Below, one piece after another: positions 8,483 to 15,403 of a stretch of 64,000 nt of DNA; position 1 is the first letter of the stretch, and the number at the start of each line of letters is the position of its first letter. The DNA is from MR-S7 sp000400995 (GTDB lineage: Bacteria; Pseudomonadota; Gammaproteobacteria; Burkholderiales; Burkholderiaceae_C), in contig NZ_CP152342.1 in NCBI RefSeq assembly GCF_045291395.1, forward strand, positions 4,154,001 through 4,218,000, written 5' to 3'. The notes below the pieces were generated by a model. That model saw only the letters and a program-made list of their open reading frames with translations. It did no database searches and was not told the origin of the DNA. Made by a program: the position numbers and the translations under genes.

Positions 8483-9157
8483 ATGGGCACGCGGCTGCTG
8501 CTCGTCGAGGACGACCCCGCCATCGCCCGCACCGTGGCCTACGCCTTCGAGCGCGAGGGCCTGGCCGTCACGCACAGCCTGCTGCTGGGCGACGCGCGGG
8601 CTCAACTGCGGGGCGCGTGCTTCGACCTGCTGGTGCTCGACGTGGGCCTGCCCGACGGCAACGGCCTGGACCTGCTGCGCGAGCTGCGGCGCGGCGCGCA
8701 TCCCACGCTGCCCGTGCTCATGCTGTCCGCCCACGGCGAGGAGATCGACCGCGTGCTCGGCCTGGAGCTGGGTGCCGACGACTACCTGCCCAAGCCCTTC
8801 AGCCCGCGCGAACTGGCCGCGCGCGTGAAGGCCCTGCTGCGCCGCGCGGCCGCGCCCGCCGCCGCGGCGCCCCCGGTCTTCCACGACGACGCGGCCGGCC
8901 AGCGCATCTTCCTGCACGGCCAGCCGCTCGCGCTCACGCGGCGCGAATACCGCCTGCTGTCCACGCTGCTCGCGGGCGCGGGCCGCATCCACGCGCGCGA
9001 CGCGCTGCTCGCCGCCGCCTGGGGCGACGACAGCGAGAGCACCGACCGCACCGTGGACACCCACATCAAGACCCTGCGCGCCAAGCTGCGCGAAGCCGAC
9101 CCGGCGCGCGAGTACATCAGCACGCACCGGGGCATGGGGTACTGCCTGGATGTTTGA
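8483..9157 (+). CDS. creB: Two-component response regulator CreB (OmpR/PhoB type)
   Basis: About 224 aa. Receiver domain (residues 1-120) with acidic pair EDD at 9-11, phospho-acceptor Asp in LVLDVGLPDG (about 53), Thr/Ser-equivalent in MLSAHGEE and Lys in LPKPFSPRE (about 104). The winged-helix DNA-binding domain is C-terminal, with TDRTVDTHIKTLRAKLRE. Naming as CreB rests on the gene order creB-creC-(crcB)-creD and on cre-tag-like sites ahead of creD. In enterics CreBC responds to growth on fermentable carbon in minimal medium. A dispersed repeat follows the stop codon immediately. Confidence 0.88.
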   Translation: MGTRLLLVEDDPAIARTVAYAFEREGLAVTHSLLLGDARAQLRGACFDLLVLDVGLPDGNGLDLLRELRRGAHPTLPVLMLSAHGEEIDRVLGLELGADDYLPKPFSPRELAARVKALLRRAAAPAAAAPPVFHDDAAGQRIFLHGQPLALTRREYRLLSTLLAGAGRIHARDALLAAAWGDDSESTDRTVDTHIKTLRAKLREADPAREYISTHRGMGYCLDV

Positions 9158-9213
9158 AGCCAAATCGGCCTCCAGCGCTTACCTGCCAAGCGCAGGCAGC
9201 TCACTTTTTTGAA
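9154..9213. repeat. Dispersed palindromic repeat, family R1 (copy b)
   Basis: Element between creB and creC with the R1 pattern: AAGCCAAATCGGCCTCCAGC, then the GCGCTT/AAGCGC dyad, then GCAGCT. It starts at the creB stop codon and ends in the run TTTTTTGAAG, just before the creC ATG at 9218. The creC ribosome-binding region is therefore repeat-derived and has no good Shine-Dalgarno. Confidence 0.75.
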
Positions 9214-9217
9214 GCCC

Positions 9218-10633
9218 ATGCGCCTCGGCATCCGCCTGCTGTTCGCCTTCTTTCTCATCAACGGCATCGCCGCGTTCTTCGTGCTGCGCGTGTTCACTGC
9301 CGAGATCAAGCCCAGCGTGCGCGAGGTGATGGAAGACATGATGGTGGACACCGCCAACATCCTCGCCGAGCTGGCCAGCGACGACCTGGCCGCCGGGCGC
9401 ATGCAGGCGGACGGCGCCTTCGCCCGCCACGTGCGCGCCTACGCCAGCCGCCCGGTGGACGCGGCGATCTGGGGCCTGGCCAAGCAGTCGCTGGACTTCC
9501 GCATCTACGTGACCGATGCCACGGGCCGTGTGCTCTTCGACAGCGAGCGCCAGGCCGAGGGGCAGGACTATTCGCAGTGGAACGACGTGGCGCGCACGCT
9601 GCGCGGCGAGTACGGCGCGCGCGCCAGCCGCGACGTGCAGCAGGACGACACCAGCGGCGTGATGTACGTGGCCGCGCCGATCCGCGTGGATGGACGCATC
9701 GCGGGCGTGCTCACCGTCGCCAAGCCCACGCGCACGGTGCAGCGCTTCATCGACCGCGCCGAACGCAAGGTGCTGCGCGGCGGCGTGCTGCTGCTGGCGC
9801 TCTCGGCCCTGGTGGGCGTGGCCGTCACCGTGTGGACGGTGTGGCACGTGCGCCGCCTGCGCGACTACGCCCTGAGCGTGCAGGGGCCCAGCGGCGACGG
9901 CCCGCCGCCCGCCGTGCCGCAGGTGCCCGGCGAGCTGGGCGACCTGGCCCGCGCCATGGAGCGCATGCGCGAGCGGCTGGAAGGGCGCGACTACATCGAG
10001 GGCTACGTGCGCGCCCTCACGCACGAGCTCAAAAGCCCCGTGGCCGCCATCCGCGGCGCGGGCGAGCTGCTGCACGACGACCTGCCCGAGGCCGACCGCC
10101 GCCAGTTCGCCGCCCAGGTGGTGGAGCAGAGCGAGCGCCTGCAGCGCCTGATCGACCGGCTGCTGGAGCTTTCCAAGCTGGAGCAGCGCCAGCACGCCGA
10201 GGCCGCCGCGCCCGTGGCGCTGCGCGACTGCGCCGAGCGCGCCATCGCCCAGGCGCGGGCGCGCGCGCACCAGCGCCGCGTGGCGCTGGAGCTGCACGGC
10301 GAGGGCGCGAGCGGCGCGTGGGAGGCGGAGCTGGTCACCCTCGCCATCGGCAACCTGATCGACAACGCTATCGACTTCTCGCCCGAGGGCACCGCCGTGC
10401 GCGTGGAGCTGCACGGCAGCACCGTCGCCGTGCAGGACGCAGGCCCGGGCGTGCCCGAATACGCGCTGGCGCGCCTGGGCGAGCGCTTTTTCACCACCGC
10501 GCGCCCTGGCGGCCAGCGCAGCGGCTCGGGCCTGGGCCTGGCGATCGTGCGGCGCGTGATGCTGCTGCACGGCGGGCAGCTGCGCGTGCGCAACACGGCC
10601 GGAGGCTGCCGCGCGGAGCTGCTGTTCGCATAA
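9218..10633 (+). CDS. creC: Sensor histidine kinase CreC
   Basis: About 471 aa inner-membrane kinase. TM1 is at residues 5-25, a periplasmic sensory region of about 150 residues follows, then TM2 near 190-210, and a HAMP-like linker. The phospho-acceptor His is in LTHELKSPVAAIRGAGE (about 268). The ATPase domain has the N box GNLIDNAIDFSPEG, G1 QDAGPGVPE and G2 SGSGLGLAIVRR. Start: the ATG at 9218 rather than the in-frame TTG at 9209. It partners CreB immediately upstream. The fluoride riboswitch/crcB unit begins about 16 bp after its stop, separating it from creD. Confidence 0.88.
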   Translation: MRLGIRLLFAFFLINGIAAFFVLRVFTAEIKPSVREVMEDMMVDTANILAELASDDLAAGRMQADGAFARHVRAYASRPVDAAIWGLAKQSLDFRIYVTDATGRVLFDSERQAEGQDYSQWNDVARTLRGEYGARASRDVQQDDTSGVMYVAAPIRVDGRIAGVLTVAKPTRTVQRFIDRAERKVLRGGVLLLALSALVGVAVTVWTVWHVRRLRDYALSVQGPSGDGPPPAVPQVPGELGDLARAMERMRERLEGRDYIEGYVRALTHELKSPVAAIRGAGELLHDDLPEADRRQFAAQVVEQSERLQRLIDRLLELSKLEQRQHAEAAAPVALRDCAERAIAQARARAHQRRVALELHGEGASGAWEAELVTLAIGNLIDNAIDFSPEGTAVRVELHGSTVAVQDAGPGVPEYALARLGERFFTTARPGGQRSGSGLGLAIVRRVMLLHGGQLRVRNTAGGCRAELLFA

Positions 10634-10649
10634 AATGCACCGGTGTGAT

Positions 10650-10708
10650 GGGAATGGAGCTTCCCGACAACCGCCCCGGGGCCTGCCCCGATGGCTGATG
10701 GCTCCTGC
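10650..10708 (+). ncRNA. Fluoride riboswitch aptamer (crcB RNA motif)
   Basis: The sequence matches the crcB motif landmarks in order. GGGAATGGAG (10650-10659) pairs through TTCCC. Then come ACAACCGCC, a short GGGGCC..GCCCC hairpin, and the diagnostic GGCTGATGGCTCCTGC ending at 10708. Fluoride with Mg2+ stabilises the pseudoknotted aptamer and turns on downstream fluoride exporters. It is followed by an intrinsic terminator at 10751 and then crcB. TCCTGC (10703-10708) can alternatively pair with GCAGGA (10736-10741), a plausible switching helix. Confidence 0.85.
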
Positions 10709-10750
10709 GGCACGGGCGCATGGCGTCCGCCTGCGGCAGGATGCATCCCC

Positions 10751-10773
10751 ACCCGCCGCCTGGCGGGTTTTTT
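10751..10773 (+). terminator. Intrinsic terminator, expression platform of the fluoride riboswitch
   Basis: Perfect 7-bp stem ACCCGCC/GGCGGGT with loop GCCT, followed by six T. It lies between the aptamer and crcB, so it should stop transcription when fluoride is absent. It also insulates crcB from read-through of creC. Confidence 0.85.
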
Positions 10774-10816
10774 GTTGCCCGATTTCTTTTGAACTTTTCT
10801 GAGGGCGGCATCCATC

Positions 10817-11182
10817 ATGGAATTCCTGCTTGTGTTTCTGGGCGGCGGCGTGGGTGCCGCGCTGCGCCATGGCGTCAACATGCTCGCGGCGCGGCTGCTG
10901 AGCGGCGCGTTCCCGTGGGGTACGCTGTGCATCAACGTGCTGGGCTCGTTCGTAATGGGCGCGGTGGTGGAGTTCTGGGCGCAAAAGAGCGGGCTGCCGC
11001 AGCAGGCGCGCCTGTTCCTGACCACCGGCATCCTCGGCGGCTTCACGACCTTCTCCACCTTTTCGCTGGAGGTGGCGCTGCTGCACTCGCGCGGCGAGAC
11101 GGCGATGGCGGCGCTCTACGCGGCGGGTTCCGTGGCGCTGGGCGTGGGGGCGCTGTACCTGGGCATGGCATCGGTACGCTGA
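10817..11182 (+). CDS. crcB: Fluoride channel CrcB (Fluc)
   Basis: About 121 aa, four transmembrane helices, working as a dual-topology dimer that exports fluoride down its gradient. Conserved elements seen: GGGVGAALRHGVN at the N-terminus, FPWGTLCINVLGSFVMG in the second helix (Asn lining the pore) and GILGGFTTFSTFSLE with the Phe/Thr/Ser track of TM3. It is a single-gene Fluc rather than a heterodimer pair. Control by the preceding fluoride riboswitch and terminator is directly supported by sequence. It lies inside the cre cluster, and creD starts 65 bp downstream. Confidence 0.96.
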   Translation: MEFLLVFLGGGVGAALRHGVNMLAARLLSGAFPWGTLCINVLGSFVMGAVVEFWAQKSGLPQQARLFLTTGILGGFTTFSTFSLEVALLHSRGETAMAALYAAGSVALGVGALYLGMASVR

Positions 11183-11187
11183 ACCGC

Positions 11188-11223
11188 TTCACATTCGCCT
11201 CACAAACTTCATCGCCTTCTCAC
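11188..11223 (+). promoter_or_regulatory. Two tandem cre-tag-like CreB binding motifs upstream of creD
   Basis: The known enterobacterial cre-tag is TTCAC-N6-TTCAC. Here TTCAC-ATTCGC-CTCAC lies at 11188-11203 and TTCAT-CGCCTT-CTCAC at 11208-11223. Each repeat start is 20 bp from the next, about two helical turns. They sit 25-60 bp before the creD ATG, a position suited to CreB activation. Confidence 0.65.
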
Positions 11224-11247
11224 CCGCGCGGCGAACACTGCTCCTCC

Positions 11248-12726
11248 ATGAACCACCCATGGAGGAGCCTTCCCTTGAAACATCCCTTGTTCGCAAAAAT
11301 CGCCGCGCTCGCGGCCGTCGGCATGCTGCTGCTGTTCGGCCTGGGCCTGATCGAAGACGTAGTGCGCGACCGGCAGCTCTACCGCAGTGCGGCCGCCCAT
11401 GGCGTGGCGCAGAGCCTGGCCGGCCCGCAGACGCTGATCGGCCCGCTGGTGCACAGCGCCTGCGTGGAGAGCTGGGACGAGACCGTGGGCACCGGCGCCG
11501 AGCGGCGCACCGAGGAGCGGCGGCGCGAGTTCCTGCTGACGGCCCCGCCCGAGCGGCTGCAGGTGCAGTCCGCCGCACTGATGCAGGAGCGCGCGCGCGG
11601 CCTGCACAAGGTCCACGCCTACACCCTGAAGGCCCACCTGACGGCCCAGTGGCCCGACCTCGCGGCCCTGCGGCCCGAAGGCACGGTGCGCGGCTCGCGC
11701 ATGCAGTGCGGCGCGCCCATCCTGATGCTGGCGGTACAGGACGCGCGCGGCATCCGCGCCGCGCAGGTGGATGTGGACGGCAGCGCGCAGGTGCTCAGGC
11801 CCGGCACCTTCCACCCGGTGTACTCGCGCGGCCTGCATGCGGCACTGCCCGAGGGGCTGCGCCACCGCGAGGGCGTGCTCACGGCCGCGCTCGACCTGGA
11901 GCTCGTGGGCACCGAGCGCCTGGCCATCGTGCCGCTGGGCGGCACGACCGAGGTGCAGATGCAGAGCACTTGGCCCCACCCGTCGTTCGCGGGGCGCTTC
12001 CTGCCGTCGGAGCGCGAGGTGGGCGACGGCGGCTTCACCGCGCGCTGGCGCCTGTCGTCGCTCGCCACCACGGCGCAGCAGGACATTGCCAAGGGCCGCG
12101 CGGTCTGCGACGCGCCCGAAGACGGTGGCGACCGCTGCGCCGACAGCTTCAGCGTCGCCTTCGTCGACCCGGTGAACCCCTACACGCTGTCGGACCGCGC
12201 CACCAAGTACGGCGTGCTGTTCATCGCCCTCACCTTCGTGGCCGTGGGCCTGTTCGAGCTCATGAGCAATGGCCCCCACGCTCCGCCGCTGCGCGGGTCG
12301 CTGCCCCCCGAGGGGGCCGCTTTTTCGTCTTGGGGCGGCCCGGCGACGAAAAGGCTGCGCGTGCACCCCGTGCAGTACCTGCTGGTGGGCAGCGCGCTGT
12401 GCAGCTTCTTCCTGCTGCTGGTGAGCCTGTCGGAGCATCTGCCCTTCGGCCTGTCCTACGCGCTGGCGGCCGGGGCCTGCGTGCTGCTGCTGGGCTACTA
12501 CGCCAGCCACATGCTGGGCGGGCGCTGGCGCGGCCTGCCGTTCGGCGCGGGCATCGCGCTGCTCTACGGGCTGCTCTACGGGCTACTGCAGCTGGAGCAG
12601 ACGGCGCTGGTGGTGGGCGCGGTGGCGCTGTTCGCGGTGCTGGCGGCGGTGATGGTGCTCACGCGCAAGGTGGACTGGTATGGGCTGGCGGCACGGCGCA
12701 TGCCCGTGCAGGAGGTGGCAGCATGA
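11248..12726 (+). CDS. creD: Inner membrane protein CreD, with a repeat-derived internal insertion
   Basis: About 492 aa. N-terminal TM (residues about 10-30), a large periplasmic domain and a C-terminal cluster of five or six helices including HPVQYLLVGSALCSFFLLLVSLSEHLPF, the typical CreD block. CreD is the main CreBC target and affects envelope integrity and beta-lactam or colicin response; its mechanism is unknown. Residues about 339-368, between FEL and RLRVHP where CreD proteins normally run straight on, form an extra Pro/Gly-rich loop encoded by a GC-rich repeat-like sequence at 12262-12351. The frame is kept. The gene starts after cre-tag-like sites, and its stop overlaps the next small gene. 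Confidence 0.9.
   Translation: MNHPWRSLPLKHPLFAKIAALAAVGMLLLFGLGLIEDVVRDRQLYRSAAAHGVAQSLAGPQTLIGPLVHSACVESWDETVGTGAERRTEERRREFLLTAPPERLQVQSAALMQERARGLHKVHAYTLKAHLTAQWPDLAALRPEGTVRGSRMQCGAPILMLAVQDARGIRAAQVDVDGSAQVLRPGTFHPVYSRGLHAALPEGLRHREGVLTAALDLELVGTERLAIVPLGGTTEVQMQSTWPHPSFAGRFLPSEREVGDGGFTARWRLSSLATTAQQDIAKGRAVCDAPEDGGDRCADSFSVAFVDPVNPYTLSDRATKYGVLFIALTFVAVGLFELMSNGPHAPPLRGSLPPEGAAFSSWGGPATKRLRVHPVQYLLVGSALCSFFLLLVSLSEHLPFGLSYALAAGACVLLLGYYASHMLGGRWRGLPFGAGIALLYGLLYGLLQLEQTALVVGAVALFAVLAAVMVLTRKVDWYGLAARRMPVQEVAA
12262..12351 (+). repeat. GC-rich palindromic repeat inserted in-frame in creD
   Basis: About 90 bp with the core CTGCCCCCCGAGGGGGCCGC and flanks CCGCTGCGCGGGTCG and TTGGGGCGGCCCGG. 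It resembles intergenic repeats I associate with Comamonadaceae genomes. Its length keeps the creD frame open. No second copy of this particular type was found in the window. Confidence 0.55.
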
Positions 12727-12950
12727 ATGCACCCCTCACCCCCGCCGAGGCCCGGCGTGTGCAGCGCTACCACGACCGGCTGATGCGCGCGCTGCAGGAA
12801 CGCGACCGCGCCGCCCTGCGCCACGCCAAGCAGCGCGTGCTGGCCGCGGCCTACACGCCCCGGCGGCGCGGCATCACGCCGGCGCTGCGGCAGGCGCTGC
12901 GCGAGCTCGCATGGCGCATGGCGGGGCTGTTGCCCGCGCGGCGCTGGTGA
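12723..12950 (+). CDS. Small basic hypothetical protein downstream of creD
   Basis: 75 aa, rich in Arg and Ala, predicted helical (residues about 8-70), with no signal peptide or membrane segment. Its ATG overlaps the creD stop (ATGA), strong evidence for translation coupled to creD. I do not recognise a family. It might be a small CreBC-regulated accessory protein, but that is only position-based. It ends 6 bp before the convergent hemerythrin gene. Confidence 0.6.
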   Translation: MNAPLTPAEARRVQRYHDRLMRALQERDRAALRHAKQRVLAAAYTPRRRGITPALRQALRELAWRMAGLLPARRW

Positions 12951-12956
12951 GGTGCG

Positions 12957-13454
12957 TCAGGCGTGCGTTTCGGCTTCGTGCTCGGCCGACGAGCAGGCAC
13001 CGCCGCAGCCATGGATCAGCTCCTGCGGCAGCGCGTCGGGCGACTGCACGGTGCCGGTGGCGGGGTCGAAGCCCACGCGGCGCAGGTGCAGCGCGAGAGC
13101 GGCGTCCATGGCCTGCGTGTGCTGCGGGAACCAGACGGCCAGCTCGGCCGCCATGCCGCGCAGCACGTGCAGCTCGCCCTGGGCCGCACGCTCGGCGCCT
13201 TCGCGCATGACCTTCAGCACCACCTTGTGCTGCAGGCTGTGGCAGTTGCCGGAAGCGAAGCGCGTGGCCTGCATCCAGCGGTCTTCCTGGTCGAAGTGGG
13301 CCTGCGTGTGTTCCACCAGTTCCTGCCAGGCGGACAGCAGCCGCGCATCGTCCGCAAGTTCGACGGACTGCAGCAGCGCCACGAATTCCTGGTGGGTGTT
13401 GTCCATGAGGGGCAGGTCGAGCGCCAGTCCTGCGGACCATTCCAGTGCGGCCAT
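12957..13454 (-). CDS. Bacteriohemerythrin-domain protein
   Basis: About 165 aa, four-helix-bundle di-iron O2-binding protein. Metal ligands are visible in order: His in MDNTHQEF, His and Glu in VEHTQAHFDQEDRW, the His pair in CHSLQHKVVL, and His with Asp in FPQHTQAMDAAL. The ATG at 13454 has GGAAGGA eight bases upstream and is preferred. An in-frame ATG at 13472 would add six residues. The Cys-rich tail (HGCGGACSSAEHE) is unusual and could bind another metal. The likely role is oxygen or redox sensing or storage; there is no partner domain. Confidence 0.87.
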   Translation of the reverse strand: MAALEWSAGLALDLPLMDNTHQEFVALLQSVELADDARLLSAWQELVEHTQAHFDQEDRWMQATRFASGNCHSLQHKVVLKVMREGAERAAQGELHVLRGMAAELAVWFPQHTQAMDAALALHLRRVGFDPATGTVQSPDALPQELIHGCGGACSSAEHEAETHA

Positions 13455-13560
13455 GGCCTGTATTCCTTCCATTGCGAAGCCGTTTCCAAAGCGGCGCGAG
13501 CATAGGAGCGATGGCCGCCGCGCGTGTTGACGCAGGTCAGGGCGCTCCGCTGCGCCCATG

Positions 13561-13591
13561 AAAAAACCCCGCCAGCGTCGGGCTGGCGGGG
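13561..13591 (-). terminator. Intrinsic terminator after the Cys-repeat protein gene
   Basis: Perfect 10-bp stem (CCCCGCCAGC/GCTGGCGGGG) with a 5-nt loop and a run of T on the minus strand (A at 13561-13566). It lies between the stop at 13629 and the hemerythrin gene, so the latter has its own promoter. Confidence 0.85.
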
Positions 13592-13628
13592 TCTGCGGCA
13601 TGCGGGGCGGGCGCCAAGCGCCTGCCGG

Positions 13629-14207
13629 TCACTGGCCGTACATGCGCTTGGCGTCAGCCACGCAGGCGTCCTTGGCGTCGCCGCTCATGGCATCGCAGCG
13701 TTCCTTGGCGGCCTTGTAGTCTGCTTCGCGCTTGGCTTCCGCGGCATCCTTCTTCGCGTCGGCCACATCGGCCTGCTTGGCAGCGGTGCTGTCGGCGCCC
13801 TTGGCCTGGGCGCGCGCCACCTTGGCGTTTTCCTTGGCAGCCACGTGGGCGGCCTTGGCGTCCTTCACGCAGACGTCCTTGGCGTTGCCCTGCTGGTCGT
13901 CGCACTTTTCCTTGGCGACGTCGTAGGCGGCGTCGGCACGGGCTTCATGCACCTTGTAGGTGGCCTTATCGCTGGGCTTGTACTGGGCTTCCAGCTCGGC
14001 CTTGGCGATCTTTTCGTTGCCCTTGGCCTCGGCCATGCAGATGTCCTTGGCGTTGGCCTTCAGCGTGTCGCACTGGGCCTTGGCGGCCTTGTAGTCGGCG
14101 GAGATGCGGTCCTTGGCGGCGCTGTGCTCCTCGCGGGTCATGGCCATGCCGGACGTGGCGAGCAGGCCGGCGGCGACCAGGGCGATCAGATTGCGTGTAT
14201 TTTTCAT
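13629..14207 (-). CDS. Secreted Lys/Ala-rich protein with three paired-Cys repeats
   Basis: 192 aa. A Sec signal peptide (residues 1-22, cleavage near GMAMT) is followed by an almost entirely helical, charged mature part. Three copies of a roughly 27-residue unit carry C-x10-C: Cys 46/57, 102/113 and 171/182, with the shared pattern CDxxxxxAKDxCxxxAK. The spacing suggests one disulfide per unit in the periplasm. A very good RBS (AGGAGGAC) precedes the ATG at 14207. It is followed by its own terminator and lies downstream of csbD, implying a stress-linked role. I do not know a characterised homologue. Confidence 0.8.
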   Translation of the reverse strand: MKNTRNLIALVAAGLLATSGMAMTREEHSAAKDRISADYKAAKAQCDTLKANAKDICMAEAKGNEKIAKAELEAQYKPSDKATYKVHEARADAAYDVAKEKCDDQQGNAKDVCVKDAKAAHVAAKENAKVARAQAKGADSTAAKQADVADAKKDAAEAKREADYKAAKERCDAMSGDAKDACVADAKRMYGQ

Positions 14208-14271
14208 GGATAGTCCTCCTGCGGAATGTGGAAGGGCGCGGGCGGCGCGACAGGCGCGCCGCACACGGATA

Positions 14272-14490
14272 TCAGTCGTCGAAACGGAAGTCGGGGTTGC
14301 GTTGCTGCCAGCTCTTGAGCTGCTCTTCCGCTGCGTCCTTGGCCAGGCCCTGGCGCTCCTGCAGCTTGCCCAGGAACTGGTCGCGCTTGCCGGCGATCAC
14401 GTCGAGGTCGTCGTCAGTGAGCTTGCCCCACTGCTCCTTGATCTTGCCGGTGAACTGCTTCCAGTTGCCCTTGATGCGGTCCTCATTCAT
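14272..14490 (-). CDS. CsbD family stress protein
   Basis: 72 aa, the usual CsbD length. Starts MNEDRIKGNWKQFTGKIKEQ, the family signature, followed by WGKLTDDDLDVIAGKRDQF. Hydrophilic and helical. Proteins of this family are induced by general stress (sigmaB in Bacillus, sigmaS in proteobacteria), but their function is unknown. RBS AAGGAGAG lies just upstream of the ATG at 14490. The Cys-repeat periplasmic gene follows 64 bp downstream on the same strand, so a shared transcript is likely. The 230 bp upstream hold only the cysH-like terminator and presumably the csbD promoter. Confidence 0.93.
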   Translation of the reverse strand: MNEDRIKGNWKQFTGKIKEQWGKLTDDDLDVIAGKRDQFLGKLQERQGLAKDAAEEQLKSWQQRNPDFRFDD

Positions 14491-14671
14491 GACTGGCTCT
14501 CCTTGGGAATGCTTCGCCGCCTGCCCGTCCCGCCGGCGGCGGGAATCGCGGTGCGTGGGGCGATGGAGAGACTGTAGGCAGCGTGCGCTGCGCAGCCCGT
14601 CGGCGCAGGTGCGCGGGCCGCGTCAGCGCGGAGCGACAGCCGCATGTAGGCCGAAGGAGCACGGACCGGGC

Positions 14672-14697
14672 AAAAAAAAGACGTGCGGCGCACGTCT
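14672..14697 (-). terminator. Intrinsic terminator of the cysH-like gene
   Basis: Minus-strand stem AGACGTG/CACGTCT followed by eight T (A at 14672-14679 on the plus strand). It ends transcription about 25 bp after the CysH-like stop. Confidence 0.88.
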
Positions 14698-14722
14698 CTC
14701 TGGGGGTGGCGGGAAGCGCGGC

Positions 14723-15346
14723 TCAGTGCGCCAGGTGCAGCCCGCACTCGCGGTTGTCTTCGCCCTTGGTGGGGTCCATATAGTCGAAGTTGTTGGGCAG
14801 GTCGTGGGCCACGAGGTATTCGTAGAGCTGCTTGGACGTCCAGTGCAGCAGCGGCGCGACCTTGACGAGCCCGTCGGGGTTGATGGACACGGGCTCCATC
14901 TGCGCACGCACGGCGGTGTCGCTGGCGCGCAGAGCCGTGAACCACACCTGGGGCGCGGTCTCGCGCAGCGCGCGGGCGAAGGGCTCGAGCTTGACCTCCT
15001 CGGTGAACGCGGCGTGGCGCGGATCATCCAGCGCCGGCACGGGGCCGTCCACGGCCTCGCGGTGCGCGCGCGAGCGGCGCGGCAGGTAGATGCTGAGGTT
15101 CAACTGCAGGCGCCGGGTCACCTCGTCGGCGAAGCGGTAGGTGGCCTCGGTGTTGTAGCCGTTGTCCATCCACACCACGGGCATGTCGGGCTGGGCACGC
15201 GTGCACAGGTGCAGGATCACGGCCTCGAACGGACGGAAATTGGTGGTGACGATGGCCGGCCGGCCCAGGCCCACGGCCCAGTCCACCAGCCCCTGGGCGT
15301 CGTGGCCGAGGGTGGCGTTGATGTGTGCGAGGTCGATGCTGCTCAT
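14723..15346 (-). CDS. Phosphoadenosine/adenosine phosphosulfate reductase family protein (CysH-like)
   Basis: About 207 aa, shorter than typical CysH (about 240). It has the WMDNGYNTEATYRFADEV block after the nucleotide-binding strand, the LRASDTAVRAQMEPVS region and the C-terminal active-site motif ECGLH, the redox Cys of assimilatory PAPS/APS reductases. The extra Cys pairs of 4Fe-4S APS reductases are absent, which favours a thioredoxin-dependent PAPS-type enzyme. The PP-loop, usually SxSFGAxS-like, reads VTTNFRPFEAVI and is degenerate, so activity needs testing. It is a single-gene unit ended by a strong terminator, with no other sulfate assimilation genes nearby. Confidence 0.8.
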   Translation of the reverse strand: MSSIDLAHINATLGHDAQGLVDWAVGLGRPAIVTTNFRPFEAVILHLCTRAQPDMPVVWMDNGYNTEATYRFADEVTRRLQLNLSIYLPRRSRAHREAVDGPVPALDDPRHAAFTEEVKLEPFARALRETAPQVWFTALRASDTAVRAQMEPVSINPDGLVKVAPLLHWTSKQLYEYLVAHDLPNNFDYMDPTKGEDNRECGLHLAH

Positions 15347-15403
15347 GGCAAGGTGCTTGCGGGGGAGAAAACCGCCCATTGTGCTCCCTCGGTGTTTGCG
15401 CGC

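Noticed and set aside
9209..9217. TTG start for creC
   Set aside because: It adds only three residues from the repeat. The ATG at 9218 begins the normal cytoplasmic tail before TM1.
12262..12351. CreD treated as frameshifted or pseudogene because of the odd loop
   Set aside because: The frame is continuous and conserved helices resume immediately after the loop, so it is an in-frame insertion.
11259..12722. Frame running through creD that precedes the 75-aa gene
   Set aside because: Only the last 75 codons (12723-12950) lie outside creD. The ATGA overlap marks the real start.
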